Part shown: piece by piece, positions 11,301-26,300 of the stretch
Layout of the letters: each line of letters opens with the position of its first letter
Numbering within the stretch: the first letter of the stretch is position 1
Assembly: GCF_018320785.1 (NCBI RefSeq)
Contig: NC_054880.1
Location: 580,616-644,615, forward strand
Length of the DNA stretch: 64,000 nt
Source of the DNA: Cheilinus undulatus
Lineage: Eukaryota; Chordata; Actinopteri; Labriformes; Labridae
Reading direction: 5' to 3'
Notes under the pieces: generated by a model
Databases searched by the model: none
What the model was told of the DNA's origin: nothing
Seen by the model: the letters and a program-made list of their open reading frames with translations, nothing else
Translations under genes and position numbers: made by a program

Positions 11301-14300
11301 GAGCAGTTGCTTGTGCCTGAACCGACCAATCAGAGAGCGAGGTGGGTGATGATGGTTTAACACCTGACCTATCATACTGACTGTTCCTGAAACCTGATCA
11401 CTGATGCTGGATGGAGGGTGGGGGCGGGGCTACAGGGGAGAGAGAGACCGCCATGTAGAATACTGATCTTTCTGGTCTAGCTCTGGTCTCTACTCAGAGA
11501 TCACCTCAGTCTCTGTCAGGACGTTAATGTCATCACTTCCTCACACCTGGGGGTGTTTCCTCACTACTTCCTGCTGCGCTCTCACATCAGCTCACCATGG
11601 AAATCAGAGATACGGGGTTCCTCCACTGCTTCTCTACATCTTTGTCACCTTTGTATTTTTACCTCCACCATCCTTTGGATCAGTGGTTCTTACCTGGTCA
11701 GGCATCAAGACCCCCACCGCCCCATAAGACATGAAACTTGAAAATGCTCCTGCTGTTTTCAGAAAAAACGTGCTGGAGCCAAAAGTGGAAGTTCTCCTTC
11801 TGAGCTATCACACACCAATGGAGAGGTCACGACGGCTCAGCTGCATGTGTGAACGGACTGATCCAATAACACGCTGTTGTTTATCAGTGCTGTTTATGTG
11901 AATATCATTCATAAAAATGTCACTCCTGCAGACATGTGCTCCCATTACTCTGTCATCTCCAGCTGAGTCCTGCTTCTGAGTGCCACTTCCTGTGATGGAT
12001 GGCCACTTCCTGTTTGTTTTAAACACCTGGACCCCCAGCAAACCCCTCGTCCCTGTTGGTCAGAGACAATCTGAATATTACTGACAGTCAGTGTGTTTTC
12101 TGGCAGTTCCATTTCCTGTTTGAAGCCAGCCTCAGAAATCAGGAGAAACAACCATTTCTTTTAAAAAGGGTCCTCTGTCTGTCCTCAGTGTTTGTCTCCG
12201 TCAGAGTTTATCATCTGGAGTTTAAAACAACAGCATCGGCTGGCAGACACTCAGAGCTCAGACAGTTTTATGGAGCAGGACGTTGTTCTTTGCTTTGTTG
12301 TGGTTTAAATCATCTAAAGGTTAAAGCTTCACGGCTCCACAAACATTAGCTGCTGAGATTCTTGACCTGATAGGTCGGCTGCCTACATGAAAACAGACAA
12401 TAATAAAGACTGAAAGAGACCTCTTTTTAATGTCAGTGTACATTCTCTCTAACATTCTCCATACTCTTATGGTCTCCCTGTTCTGTGATCCACACTAACA
12501 TCATGAGATGTCATGGTTTATCCTGGAGCTGCTGAGTGATGACTTCCTGTCTCATCCTGTCCTGGAAAAAGACATTAGTGTGTTCTCTTAATAAACCCTA
12601 ACTACTCTGAAAGACACTTTTAAGGGGTTTCTGAAATATATTAGTGTGGTCCCATACATTCTTCTAGTTGTAAAGTTGTGGAACCAATGGTTGTCTCAGT
12701 GTTGATGGTGGTCTAGGTGTTGATGGTGCATCAGTGTTGATGGTTGTCTCAGTGTTGATGGTTGTCTCAGTGTGGATGGTTGTCTCAGTGTTGATGGTTG
12801 TCTCAGTGTTGATGGTGCACCAGTGTGGATGGTTGTCTCAGTGTTGATGGTTGTCTCAGTGATAATGGTGCATCAGTGTGGATGGTTGTCCCAGTGTTGA
12901 TGGTTGTCTCAGTGTTGATGGTGGTCTCAGTGTTGAAGGTGCATCAGTGGGGATGGTTGTCTCAGTGTTGATGGTGGTCTCAGTGTTGATGGTGCATCAG
13001 TGTGGATGGTTGTCTCAGTGTTGATGGTTGTCTCAGTGTTGATGGTGCATCAGTATGGATGGTTGTCTCAGTGTTGATGGTTGTCTCTGTGTCGATGGAG
13101 CATCAGTGTGGATGGTTGTCTCAGTGTTGATGGTTGTCTCAGTGTTGATGGTTGTCTTAGTGTTGATAATTGTCTCAGTGTTGATGGTTGTCTCAGTGTG
13201 GATGGTGTTCTCAGTGTTGATGGTTGTCTCAGTGTGGATGGTTGTCTCAGTGTGGATGGTTGTCTCAGTGTGGATGGTTGTCTTAGTGTTGATGGTTGTC
13301 TCAGTGTGGATGGTTGTCTCAGTATGGATGGTTGTCTCAGTGTTGATGGTTGTCTCAGTGTGGATGGTTGTCTCAGTGTGGATGGTTGTCTCAGTGTGGA
13401 TGGTTGTCTCAGTGTGGATGGTTGTCTCAGTGTTGATGGTTGTCTCAGTGTCGATGGGGCATCAGTGTGGATGGTTGTCTCAGTGTTGATGGTTGTCTCA
13501 GTGTTGATGGTTGTCTCAGTGTGGATGGTTGTCTTAGTGTTGATGGTTGTCTCAGTGTGGATGGTTGTCTCAGTGTTGATGGTTGTCTCAGTGTGGATGG
13601 TTGTCTCAGTGTGGATGGTTGTCTCAGTGTTGATGGTTGTCTCAGTGTGGATGGTTGTCTCAGTGTTGATGGTTATCTCAGTGTGGATGGTTGTCTCAGT
13701 GTGGATGGTTGTCTCAGTGTTGATGGTTGTCTCAGTGTGGATGGTTGTCTCAGTGTGGATGGTTGTCTCAGTGGGATGGTTGTCTCAGTGTTGATGGTTG
13801 TCTCAGTGTGGATGGTTGTCTCAGTGTGGATGGTTGTCTCAGTGTTGATGGTTGTCTCAGTGTCGATGGGGCATCAGTGTGGATGGTTGTCTCAGTGTTG
13901 ATGGTTGTCTCAGTGTTGATGGTTGTCTCAGTGTGGATGGTTGTCTCAGTGTTGATGGTTGTCTCAGTGTGGATGGTTGTCTCAGTGTGGATGGTTGTCT
14001 CAGTGTTGATGGTTGTCTCAGTGTGGATGGTTGTCTCAGTGTGGATGGTTGTCTCAGTGTTGATGGTTATCTCAGTGTGGATGGTTGTCTCAGTGTGGAT
14101 GGTTGTCTCAGTGTTGATGGTTATCTCAGTGTGGATGGTTGTCTCAGTGTTGATGGTTGTCTCAGTGTGGATGGTTGTCTCAGTGTTGATGGTTATCTCA
14201 GTGTGGATGGTTGTCTCAGTGTGGATGGTTGTCTCAGTGTTGATGGTTGTCTCAGTGTGGATGGTTGTCTCAGTGTGGATGGTTGTCTCAGTGGGATGGT

Positions 14301-17300
14301 TGTCTCAGTGTTGATGGTTGTCTCAGTGTGGATGGTTGTCTCAGTGTGGATGGTTGTCTCAGTGTTGATGGTTGTCTCAGTGTCGATGGGGCATCAGTGT
14401 GGATGGTTGTCTCAGTGTTGATGGTTGTCTCAGTGTTGATGGTTGTCTCAGTGTGGATGGTTGTCTCAGTGTGGATGGTTGTCTCAGTGTGGATGGTTGT
14501 CTCAGTGTTGATGGTTGTCTCAGTGTGGATGGTTGTCTCAGTGTGGATGGTTGTCTCAGTGTGGATGGTTGTCTCAGTGTGGATGGTTGTCTCAGTGTTG
14601 ATGGTTGTCTCAGTGTGGATGGTTGTCTCAGTGTTGATGGTTGTCCCAGTGTTGATGGTTGTCTCAGTGTTGATGGTGGTCTCAGTGTTGAAGGTGCATC
14701 AGTGGGGATGGTTGTCTCAGTGTTGATGGTGGTCTCAGTGTTGATGGTGCATCAGTGTGGATGGTTGTCTCAGTGTTGATGGTTGTCTCAGTGTTGATGG
14801 TGCATCAGTATGGATGGTTGTCTCAGTGTTGATGGTTGTCTCTGTGTCGATGGAGCATCAGTGTGGATGGTTGTCTCAGTGTTGATGGTTGTCTCAGTGT
14901 TGATGGTTGTCTTAGTGTTGATAATTGTCTCAGTGTTGATGGTTGTCTCAGTGTGGATGGTGTTCTCAGTGTTGATGGTTGTCTCAGTGTGGATGGTTGT
15001 CTCAGTGTGGATGGTTGTCTCAGTGTGGATGGTTGTCTTAGTGTTGATGGTTGTCTCAGTGTGGATGGTTGTCTCAGTATGGATGGTTGTCTCAGTGTTG
15101 ATGGTTGTCTCAGTGTGGATGGTTGTCTCAGTGTGGATGGTTGTCTCAGTGTGGATGGTTGTCTCAGTGTGGATGGTTGTCTCAGTGTTGATGGTTGTCT
15201 CAGTGTCGATGGGGCATCAGTGTGGATGGTTGTCTCAGTGTTGATGGTTGTCTCAGTGTTGATGGTTGTCTCAGTGTGGATGGTTGTCTTAGTGTTGATG
15301 GTTGTCTCAGTGTGGATGGTTGTCTCAGTGTTGATGGTTGTCTCAGTGTGGATGGTTGTCTCAGTGTGGATGGTTGTCTCAGTGTTGATGGTTGTCTCAG
15401 TGTTGATGGTTGTCTCAGTGTGGATGGTTGTCTCAGTGTTGATGGTTATCTCAGTGTGGATGGTTGTCTCAGTGTGGATGGTTGTCTCAGTGTTGATGGT
15501 TGTCTCAGTGTGGATGGTTGTCTCAGTGTGGATGGTTGTCTCAGTGGGATGGTTGTCTCAGTGTTGATGGTTGTCTCAGTGTGGATGGTTGTCTCAGTGT
15601 GGATGGTTGTCTCAGTGTTGATGGTTGTCTCAGTGTCGATGGGGCATCAGTGTGGATGGTTGTCTCAGTGTTGATGGTTGTCTCAGTGTTGATGGTTGTC
15701 TCAGTGTGGATGGTTGTCTCAGTGTTGATGGTTGTCTCAGTGTGGATGGTTGTCTCAGTGTGGATGGTTGTCTCAGTGTTGATGGTTGTCTCAGTGTGGA
15801 TGGTTGTCTCAGTGTGGATGGTTGTCTCAGTGTTGATGGTTATCTCAGTGTGGATGGTTGTCTCAGTGTGGATGGTTGTCTCAGTGTTGATGGTTATCTC
15901 AGTGTGGATGGTTGTCTCAGTGTTGATGGTTGTCTCAGTGTGGATGGTGTTCTCAGTGTTGATGGTTGTCTCAGTGTTGATGGTGCACCAGTGTGGATGG
16001 TTGTCTCAGTGTTGATGGTTGTCTCAGTGATAATGGTGCATCAGTGTGGATGGTTGTCCCAGTGTTGATGGTTGTCTCAGTGTTGATGGTGGTCTCAGTG
16101 TTGAAGGTGCATCAGTGGGGATGGTTGTCTCAGTGTTGATGGTGCATCAGTGTGGATGGTTGTCTCAGTGTTGATGGTTGTCTCAGTGTTGATGGTGCAT
16201 CAGTATGGATGGTTGTCTCAGTGTTGATGGTTGTCTCTGTGTCGATGGAGCATCAGTGTGGATGGTTGTCTCAGTGTTGATGGTTGTCTCAGTGTTGATG
16301 GTTGTCTTAGTGTTGATAATTGTCTCAGTGTTGATGGTTGTCTCAGTGTGGATGGTGTTCTCAGTGTTGATGGTTGTCTCAGTGTGGATGGTTGTCTCAG
16401 TGTGGATGGTTGTCTCAGTGTGGATGGTTGTCTTAGTGTTGATGGTTGTCTCAGTGTGGATGGTTGTCTCAGTATGGATGGTTGTCTCAGTGTTGATGGT
16501 TGTCTCAGTGTGGATGGTTGTCTCAGTGTGGATGGTTGTCTCAGTGTGGATGGTTGTCTCAGTGTTGATGGTTGTCTCAGTGTCGATGGGGCATCAGTGT
16601 GGATGGTTGTCTCAGTGTTGATGGTTGTCTCAGTGTTGATGGTTGTCTCAGTGTGGATGGTTGTCTTAGTGTTGATGGTTGTCTCAGTGTGGATGGTTGT
16701 CTCAGTGTTGATGGTTGTCTCAGTGTGGATGGTTGTCTCAGTGTGGATGGTTGTCTCAGTGTTGATGGTTGTCTCAGTGTTGATGGTTGTCTCAGTGTGG
16801 ATGGTTGTCTCAGTGTTGATGGTTATCTCAGTGTGGATGGTTGTCTCAGTGTGGATGGTTGTCTCAGTGTTGATGGTTGTCTCAGTGTGGATGGTTGTCT
16901 CAGTGTGGATGGTTGTCTCAGTGGGATGGTTGTCTCAGTGTTGATGGTTGTCTCAGTGTGGATGGTTGTCTCAGTGTGGATGGTTGTCTCAGTGTTGATG
17001 GTTGTCTCAGTGTCGATGGGGCATCAGTGTGGATGGTTGTCTCAGTGTTGATGGTTGTCTCAGTGTTGATGGTTGTCTCAGTGTGGATGGTTGTCTCAGT
17101 GTTGATGGTTGTCTCAGTGTGGATGGTTGTCTCAGTGTGGATGGTTGTCTCAGTGTTGATGGTTGTCTCAGTGTGGATGGTTGTCTCAGTGTGGATGGTT
17201 GTCTCAGTGTTGATGGTTATCTCAGTGTGGATGGTTGTCTCAGTGTGGATGGTTGTCTCAGTGTTGATGGTTATCTCAGTGTTGATGGTTGTCTCAGTGT

Positions 17301-20300
17301 GGATGGTTGTCTCAGTGTTGATGGTTATCTCAGTGTGGATGGTTGTCTCAGTGTGGATGGTTGTCTCAGTGTTGATGGTTGTCTCAGTGTGGATGGTTGT
17401 CTCAGTGTGGATGGTTGTCTCAGTGGGATGGTTGTCTCAGTGTTGATGGTTGTCTCAGTGTGGATGGTTGTCTCAGTGTGGATGGTTGTCTCAGTGTTGA
17501 TGGTTGTCTCAGTGTTGATGGGGCATCAGTGTGGATGGTTGTCTCAGTGTTGATGGTTGTCTCAGTGTGGATGGTTGTCTCAGTGTTGATGGTTGTCTCA
17601 GTGTTGATGGTTGTCTCAGTGTGGATGGTTGTCTCAGTGTTGATGGTTGTCTCAGTGTGGATGGTTGTCTCAGTGTGGATGGTTGTCTCAGTGTGGATGG
17701 TTGTCTCAGTGTGGATGGTTGTCTCAGTGTTGATGGTTGTCTCAGTGTGGATGGTTGTCTCAGTGTTGATGGTTGTCTCAGTGTGGATGGTTGTCTCAGT
17801 GTGGATGGTTGTCTCAGTGTTGATGGTTGTCTCAGTGTCGATGGGGCATCAGTGTGGATGGTTGTCTCAGTGTTGATGGTTGTCTCAGTGTTGATGGTTG
17901 TCTCAGTGGGATGGTTGTCTCAGTGTTGATGGTTGTCTCAGTGTGGATGGTTGTCTCAGTGTTGATGGTTGTCTCAGTGTGGATGGTTGTCTCAGTGTGG
18001 ATGGTTGTCTCAGTGTGGATGGTTGTCTCAGTGTGGATGGTTGTCTCAGTGTGGATGGTTGTCTCAGTGTGGATGGTTGTCTCAGTGTGGATGGTTGTCT
18101 CAGTGTTGATGGTTGTCTCAGTGTTGATGGTGCATCAGTGTGGATGGTTGTCTCAGTGTTGATGGTTGTCTCAGTGTTGATGGTTGTCTCAGTGTGGATG
18201 GTTGTCTCAGTGTTGATGGTTGTCTCAGTGTGGATGGTTGTCTCAGTGTGGATGGTTGTCTCAGTGTTGATGGTTGTCTCAGTGTGGATGGTTGTCTCAG
18301 TGTGGATGGTTGTCTCAGTGTGGATGGTTGTCTCAGTGTGGATGGTTGTCTCAGTGTTGATGGTTGTCTCAGTGTGGATGGTTGTCTCAGTGTTGATGGT
18401 TGTCTCAGTGTGGATGGTTGTCTCAGTGTGGATGGTTGTCTCAGTGTTGATGGTTGTCTTAGTGTTGATGGTTGTCTCAGTGTGGATGGTTGTCTCAGTA
18501 TGGATGGTTGTCTCAGTGTTGATGGTTGTCTCAGTGTGGATGGTTGTCTCAGTGTGGATGGTTGTCTCAGTGTGGATGGTTGTCTCAGTGTGGATGGTTG
18601 TCTCAGTGTGGATGGTTGTCTCAGTGTTGATGGTTGTCTCAGTGTGGATGGTTGTCTCAGTGTTGATGGTTGTCTCAGTGTGAGTTTTTAACCCCTTAGT
18701 CTCTGCCCGTCTGCTTTGTTGAAGGTTTTGCACCAGTAGGAACAGTCGGTCATATTCCTGGTGAATGCAGGCTGCCCAGCAGTAGCAGGGTGATGAATTA
18801 AGGTTTAGTTATTATAATGACATTCACAGTGATAATGCTACTGACAGGCAGCTGTTCTGAGCGTGCTCCTCAGCCTCTGCAGGGCTTGGACCCTGGAGTC
18901 ATGCAGCATTCATGTCAGCCATAGTAGAAGTAGATGTAAGGATTTTTAAGCTGTGGGTTTATTTTGAGGTTTAATCTGAGTAGCCTCTCCCAGTCTCTGC
19001 CCAGTTTGTTTTCATGTTTCTGATGTGAAACTAGCTTCTCTCCCACCCCCATCGATCAATCATTAACCCCGCCCACTAACCACTGAGCCCTGACCATCCA
19101 GTCAGCAGCCCTCGAGCTCTGAGGTCACCCTGGGAATGACATTGTGTAGTTTTCCTCCTGGACCGGTCTGTCATTACATTCACATGTTCTCACCGCTCTG
19201 TGTCTCAGCAGGGAGTTAGCATGTTAGCGTGTTAGCGTGTTAACTGGGAACATGAAGGCAGGACGTCAGGGACCCAGACCACGGACCAGGACAGGAAACC
19301 CACAGACCAGGAGGAAACCACGATCCCACCCCCCTCCCTCCCACCGTCATGTTCTCTGAGGTTTATGATGAATGAGATGATATCTGTCGTCTGCGCTCTG
19401 ATTGGCTGAGAGACTAGAGCTGAACAGTGCGACTCCTGCAGAAAAGTCCTGCTCAGTCTCTCTGTTCCTGATCTGATTATGAGCCGTCACGTCAGAGGTA
19501 TACAAACATCCTGGACATGAATCTTCCTGTAGGACTGGTCACCTTCATTCCTCATCCAGGTCTACAGAGAGGAAAATAAAAATGGCTGCCAGAGTTGAAC
19601 CGGGTAGTCCCGCTGTGCTGTTTCACAGAGGATTAATACACGAACAGCTCCTTTAAAGTACTGACCCTCTGATGTTCTACCTTCATGATTTATAAAATCA
19701 ATCATACGATCTCAGGCAAAAATACTACACTACCCATAATCCTAAAGTGTCACAGCCATGTCTCTGATTGCAGAGGTGTGCTGTAACCATGGAAACGTCT
19801 ACCAAACGAAAATGCAGACTGTTGATGAGCACCAGATATGATAAATATTCAAACTAGGCTGGATTATTATTAAAGAACACAGGAAAGATGAGGAGGGAAA
19901 GGTCAGTGTACAGCTCCTAATATAACGAGTCACAATGGATTGTGGGAAATGTAGTTCCTCCATCCGTTTGTAGAGGAGTGGTTCCTCAGTCATGTCCCTC
20001 TGCCTCTCTCTCTGTTTTCTAGAGTGGTTTTTGTGCTGAATCAGACGTTTTTCGGTCCTCAGCTAGCTCTTAGTCTGGTTCAGCGGTGAACAGCTACGAA
20101 GGATCTGATTGGTCAATTTTACTCCGGGAACCAGAGCTGCTGAAAAGTGGGCGGACACTGTTGAGTACAGACCAATGACAGCAGAGGGGCGGTCCTCACC
20201 TTGGAAAGTTCTGTTCCACATCCTCCGAGTCACCAAGTCTCCCCTGGGCCTCAGCACTCCCTCAGGTCCAGGTCCAAGTCTCTGCTGGCTCAGAGTCTCA

Positions 20301-23300
20301 TTGAGAGCCTGGGAGTACATCATCACGCCGTCATAGAAACCAGCAGCGATCACGTTATACTGATGGAGAAGAAACGAAGGAGGACAGTTAGTCATGGATG
20401 TGGGCGGAGCTACAGAGACAATCATCACACTGTCACATTCTGTGACCATCCACACTGAGACGAACATCATTGAGACTTTATTAAGACCAGGACCTGTCTG
20501 CAGAGTCACAGAGGACCACATCACAGACTCTGGACCACATCACAGACTCTGAGACCACATCACAGACTCTGAGGACCACATCACAGACTCTGAGGGCCAC
20601 ATTACAGACTCTGAGGGCCACATCACAGACTCTGAGACCACATCACAGACTCTGAGGACCACATCACAGACTCTGAGACCACATCACAGACTCTGAGGAC
20701 CACATCACAGACTCTGAGGGCCACATCACAGACACTGAGGACCACATCACAGACTCTGAGACCACATCACAGACTCTGAGGGCCACATCACAGACTCTGA
20801 GACCACATCACAGACTCTGAGACCACATCACAGACTCTGAGACCACATCACAGACTCTGAGACCACATCACAGACTCTGAGGACCACATCACAGACTCTG
20901 AGGACCACATCACAGACTCTGAGACCACATCACAGACTCTGAGGGCCACATCACAGACTCTGAGACCACATCACAGTCTCTGAGACCACATCACAGTCTC
21001 TGAGGGCCACATCACAGACTCTGAGACCACATCACAGTCTCTGAGACCACATCACAGACTCTGAGGACCACATCACAGACTCTGAGGACCACATCACAGA
21101 CTCTGGACCACATCACAGACTCTGGACCACATCACAGACTCTGAGACCACATCACAGACTCTGGACCACATCACAGACTCTGAGGGCCACATCACAGACT
21201 CTGAGACCACATCACAGACTCTGAGACCACATCACAGACTCTGAGACCACATCACAGACTCTGAGGGCCACATCACAGACTCTGAGGGCCACATTACAGA
21301 CTCTGAGACCACATCACAAACTCTGAGGACCACATCACAGACCCGAGACCACATCACTGACTCTGAGGGCCACATCACAGACTCTGAGACCACATCACTG
21401 ACTCTGAGGGCCACATCACAGACTCTGAGACCACATCACAGTCTCTGAGACCACATCACAGTCTCTGAGGGCCACATCACAGACTCTGAGGGCCACATCA
21501 CAGTCTCTGAGACCACATCACAGACTCTGAGGGCCACATCACAGACTCTGAGGGCCACATCACAGTCTCTGAGACCACATCACTGACTCTGAGGGCCACA
21601 TCACAGACTCTGAGACCACATCACAGACTCTGAGGACCACATCACAGACCCGAGACCACATCACTGACTCTGAGGGCCACATCACAGACTCTGAGACCAC
21701 ATCACTGACTCTGAGGGCCACATCACAGACTCTGAGACCACATCACAGTCTCTGAGACCACATCACAGTCTCTGAGGGCCACATCACAGACTCTGAGGGC
21801 CACATCACAGTCTCTGAGACCACATCACAGACTCTGAGGGCCACATCACAGACTCTGAGGGCCACATCACAGTCTCTGAGACCACATCACTGACTCTGAG
21901 GGCCACATCACAGACTCTGAGACCACATCACAGTCTCTGAGGGCCACATCACAGTCTCTGAGACCACATCACAGACTCTGAGGGCCACATCACAGTCTCT
22001 GAGACCACATCACAGACTCTGAGGGCCACATCACAGACTCTGAGGACCACATCACAGACTCTGAGGGCCACATCACAGTCTCTGAGACCACATCACAGAC
22101 TCTGAGGGCCACATCACAGACTCTGAGGACCACATCACAGTCTCTGAGACCACATCACAGACTCTGAGGGCCACATCACAGTCTCTGAGACCACATCACA
22201 GACTCTGAGGGCCACATCACAGACTCTGAGGACCACATCACAGACTCTGAGACCACATCACAGACTCTGAGGACCACATCACAGACTCTGAGACCACATC
22301 ACTGACTCTGAGGGCCACATCACAGACTCTGAGGACCACATCACAGACTCTGAGACCACATCACAGACTCTGAGACCACATCACTGACTCTGAGGACCAC
22401 ATCACAGACTCTGAGACCACATCACAGACTCTGAGGACCACATCACAGACTCTGAGACCACATCACAGACTCTGAGGACCACATCACAGACTCTGAGGGC
22501 CACATCACAGACACTGAGGACCACATCACAGACTCTGAGGACCACATCACAGACTCTGAGACCACATCACAGACTCTGAGGGCCACATCACAGACTCTGA
22601 GACCACATCACAGACTCTGAGGACCACATCACAGACTCTGAGACCACATCACAGACTCTGAGACCACATCACAGACTCTGAGACCACATCACAGACTCTG
22701 AGGACCACATCACAGACTCTGAGGACCACATCACAGACTCTGAGACCACATCACAGACTCTGAGACCACATCACAGTCTCTGAGACCACATCACAGTCTC
22801 TGAGGACCACATCACAGACTCTGAGACCACATCACAGACTCTGAGACCACATCACAGACTCTGAGACCACATCACAGACTCTGAGGACCACATCACAGAC
22901 TCTGAGGACCACATCACAGACTCTGAGGGCCACATCACAGACTCTGAGACCACATCACAGTCTCTGAGACCACATCACAGTCTCTGAGGACCACATCACA
23001 GACTCTGAGACCACATCACAGTCTCTGAGGGCCACATCACAGACTCTGAGACCACATCACAGACTCTGAGACCACATCACAGACTCTGAGGACCACATCA
23101 CAGACTCTGAGGACCACATCACAGACTCTGAGACCACATCACAGACTCTGAGGACCACATCACAGACTCTGAGGACCACATCACAGACTCTGAGACCACA
23201 TCACAGACTCTGAGGACCACATCACAGACTCTGAGGGCCACATCACAGACTCTGAGACCACATCACTGACTCTGAGGGCCACATCACAGACTCTGAGACC

Positions 23301-26300
23301 ACATCACAGACTCTGAGGGCCACATCACAGACTCTGAGGGCCACATCACAGACTCTGAGGACCACATCACAGACTCTGAGGGCCACATCACAGACTCTGA
23401 GGACCACATCACAGACTCTGAGGGCCACATCACAGACTCTGAGGGCCACATCACAGACTCTGAGACCACATCATAGACTCTGAGGGCCACATCACAGTCT
23501 CTGAGGGCCACATCACAGACTCTGAGGGCCACATCACAGACTCTGAGACCACATCACAGACTCTGAGGGCCACATCACAGACTCTGAGGGCCACATCACA
23601 GACTCTGAGACCACATCACAGACTCTGAGACCACATCACAGACTCTGAGGGCCACATCACAGACTCTGAGGGCCACATCACAGACTCTGAGGGCCACATC
23701 ACAGACTCTGAGGGCCATATCACAGACTCTGAGACCACATCACAGACTCTGAGGGCCACATCACAGACTCTGAGGACCACATCACAGACTCTGAGGGCCA
23801 CATCACAGACTCTGAGGGCCACATCACAGACTCTGAGGACCACATCACAGACTCTGAGGGCCACATCACAGACTCTGAGACCACATCACAGACTCTGAGG
23901 GCCACATCACAGACTCTGAGGACCACATCACAGACTCTGAGGACCACATCACAGACTTTCTCTGTTGTTTAAAAATGTAAAGTATCCAAATGTTTTACCA
24001 CAGAATGTTATTTGTACTCAGCAGTAAGACGTCACAGTGAGCATGCTCAGTACCAGAGAGTCTGAAATGCTGAAGTTAAACATCTTCTTTGCATCGTCCT
24101 TCAGCGTCTCGACAAACTGAAGATACTCTGGATTCTGAGGCTCCAGGTAGGTCAGGACCTTCACACTCTGGGGGTGGGGGTGGGGGCGGGGGGTCAGCAG
24201 AGAGAGAGAGAGAGGTGAGCAGCATAGTGATATTTACATGATTTAAATCTGAATTTGATGGTTGTGGTTGTGTGAACTGAACCAGAGTTACAGGAAACCT
24301 CCGCTAACTTCTCCTCAGTATCCTGATATTTAGAGTCAGTGGGTTTTAGGTCTGAGTGAGCCCTGATCATCTAGATGAAAACAAAAACAGGTCTTGAATA
24401 TGCCAAGAGAGAGCCGTCTCACCCTGAAGGCCTGGCGGGCGGCGTAGTCGTCTTTGTCTCCTCTGTACCACGGTCTGACCTTGTCCCGCCCCCGTAGGCC
24501 CTCTGCGAATATATCGATGTAGAAGAAGACATAGTGGTCCAGCTCCGCCCCCTCCTTCCAGAGCTGGACCATCAGAGTCCTGAGGATGTCCGGAGAGCAG
24601 CACAGGTACACCACTGAGGAAGAAACCACAGGTTAGTCTGCCTGTCACCTGATGATGTCATCACTTATCACCGCTGGCCACAGATATAAATATGTAGACG
24701 CTGCCTGGGCCGCCAGCGCTTATTAGAGAGGAAGCATCAAACGGGCGCCATGTCTAGAGGGGGAGTGGCGGCTGAGTGTAAGCCAATGACGCTCCGAACA
24801 CACTGAAAAATGAACCCATTATAGAGCGTCCATTCTGTCCCATGATCCAGGAGACCTGACCCAATGAAGAACAGGACTCATGCTCCTTCATCAGGCTGAA
24901 CAGAAACACCTGCTCTAAAGGTCTGAACACTCCACTGTAGACCAGGGGTCCTCAACCTTTCCAGGCCGAGACCCAGAGACCGGGGACCCCCAGAGACCGG
25001 GGACCCTCAGAGACCGGGGACCCCCAGAGACCGGGGACCACCAGAGACCGGGGACCACCAGAGACCGGGGACCCCCAGAGACCGGGGACCCCAGAGACCG
25101 GGGACCCTCAGAGACCGGGGACCCCCAGAGACCGGGGACCCCAGAGACCGGGGACCCTCAGAGACCGGGGACCCCCAGAGACCGGGGACCCCAGAGACCG
25201 GGGACCCCCAGAGACCGGGGACCCTCAGAGACCGGGGACCCCACTGTACCTGAAGGTGGCTGAACACAGCCATGAACATTCTAGACTAGTCATGCGGAGA
25301 CAAGGCTGTCCATAAGGAGGGATAACTGGGAGAGCTTTCTGGGGTCCAGCCAAACTGGGGTCCAGCCAAACTGGGGGCCAGCCAAATCCTGGTCCACTGT
25401 AAAGTTAAGCTGTGGTATTTCATATTTAACCTGAATAATAACCACTCTGATCAAAGAAACACATCTGAATTCATTTATGCAGTCAGAAGCCCTCTTAAAA
25501 ATGTTAATCATGTTCTTAAAAACGGAATTAAAATATGAAAAAAAAATAGCTAAATTGGTTAGAAATGCCAAAAATTCAATCAAAGTGGCAAAAATTAACC
25601 AAAAAATAAAAAAAAAATGGACTAAAGTAGCAAAAATAGGCATATTAAGTTGTAAAAGGGGATTCAAAAGTGGCTGAAATGGCAGTAAAGTGGCAAAAAT
25701 AGTGGCAGAAATAGTCAGAAACTGGCAAAAAAAGGCGTATTGTGAAATGTGGCTTAAAAAGAGGTAAAAGGGGTTAAGAGTGGCAATCCTGAGAGCCAAC
25801 AATAGGCAGAGATTTGGGTTAGAAGTGGCAAAAAGAAGGGTTTAAAATGGACAAAAATGGGTTTTAAGTTGCAAAAATGTGTTAAAATTGGCAAAATTGG
25901 TGGGAAAAAGGATAAAAACGGGTTGTTAATAGGCAAAATTGGTGTAGAGTGGCAACAGTGTAAGTCATAAACATTCTTAGGTTTTTGAGGCATCTGGAGA
26001 CCCCCACTTAGTGTCTCACGACCCCCAATGGGGTCCTGACCCAACGTTGAGAACCCCTGCTTTAGACAGTTAAATACAATCCATGCTCTCAGTTCCACAG
26101 ATTCTAATCTCAGAATTATAAAGGCTGATATGAAGCATAGTCCAGGAGGTTCTCCCTGAGAACAGACACGCTGAGAACCACGGCTCTAGCATGTTCTCTG
26201 GGATTAATATACTGAGGTTCAGTTATATTAGAGTCTCAGTGGAGAGGAGCATAAATAGGAGGGGGTACAGAACCCCCCCCCCCGGTCCTTCAGAGGCTGT

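Noticed and set aside
13055..18691. Many overlapping SVDGCL / MVVSV / TTIHTE frames
   Set aside because: The 18-bp period keeps frames open on both strands; they lie between verified npr1 exons and change frame freely.
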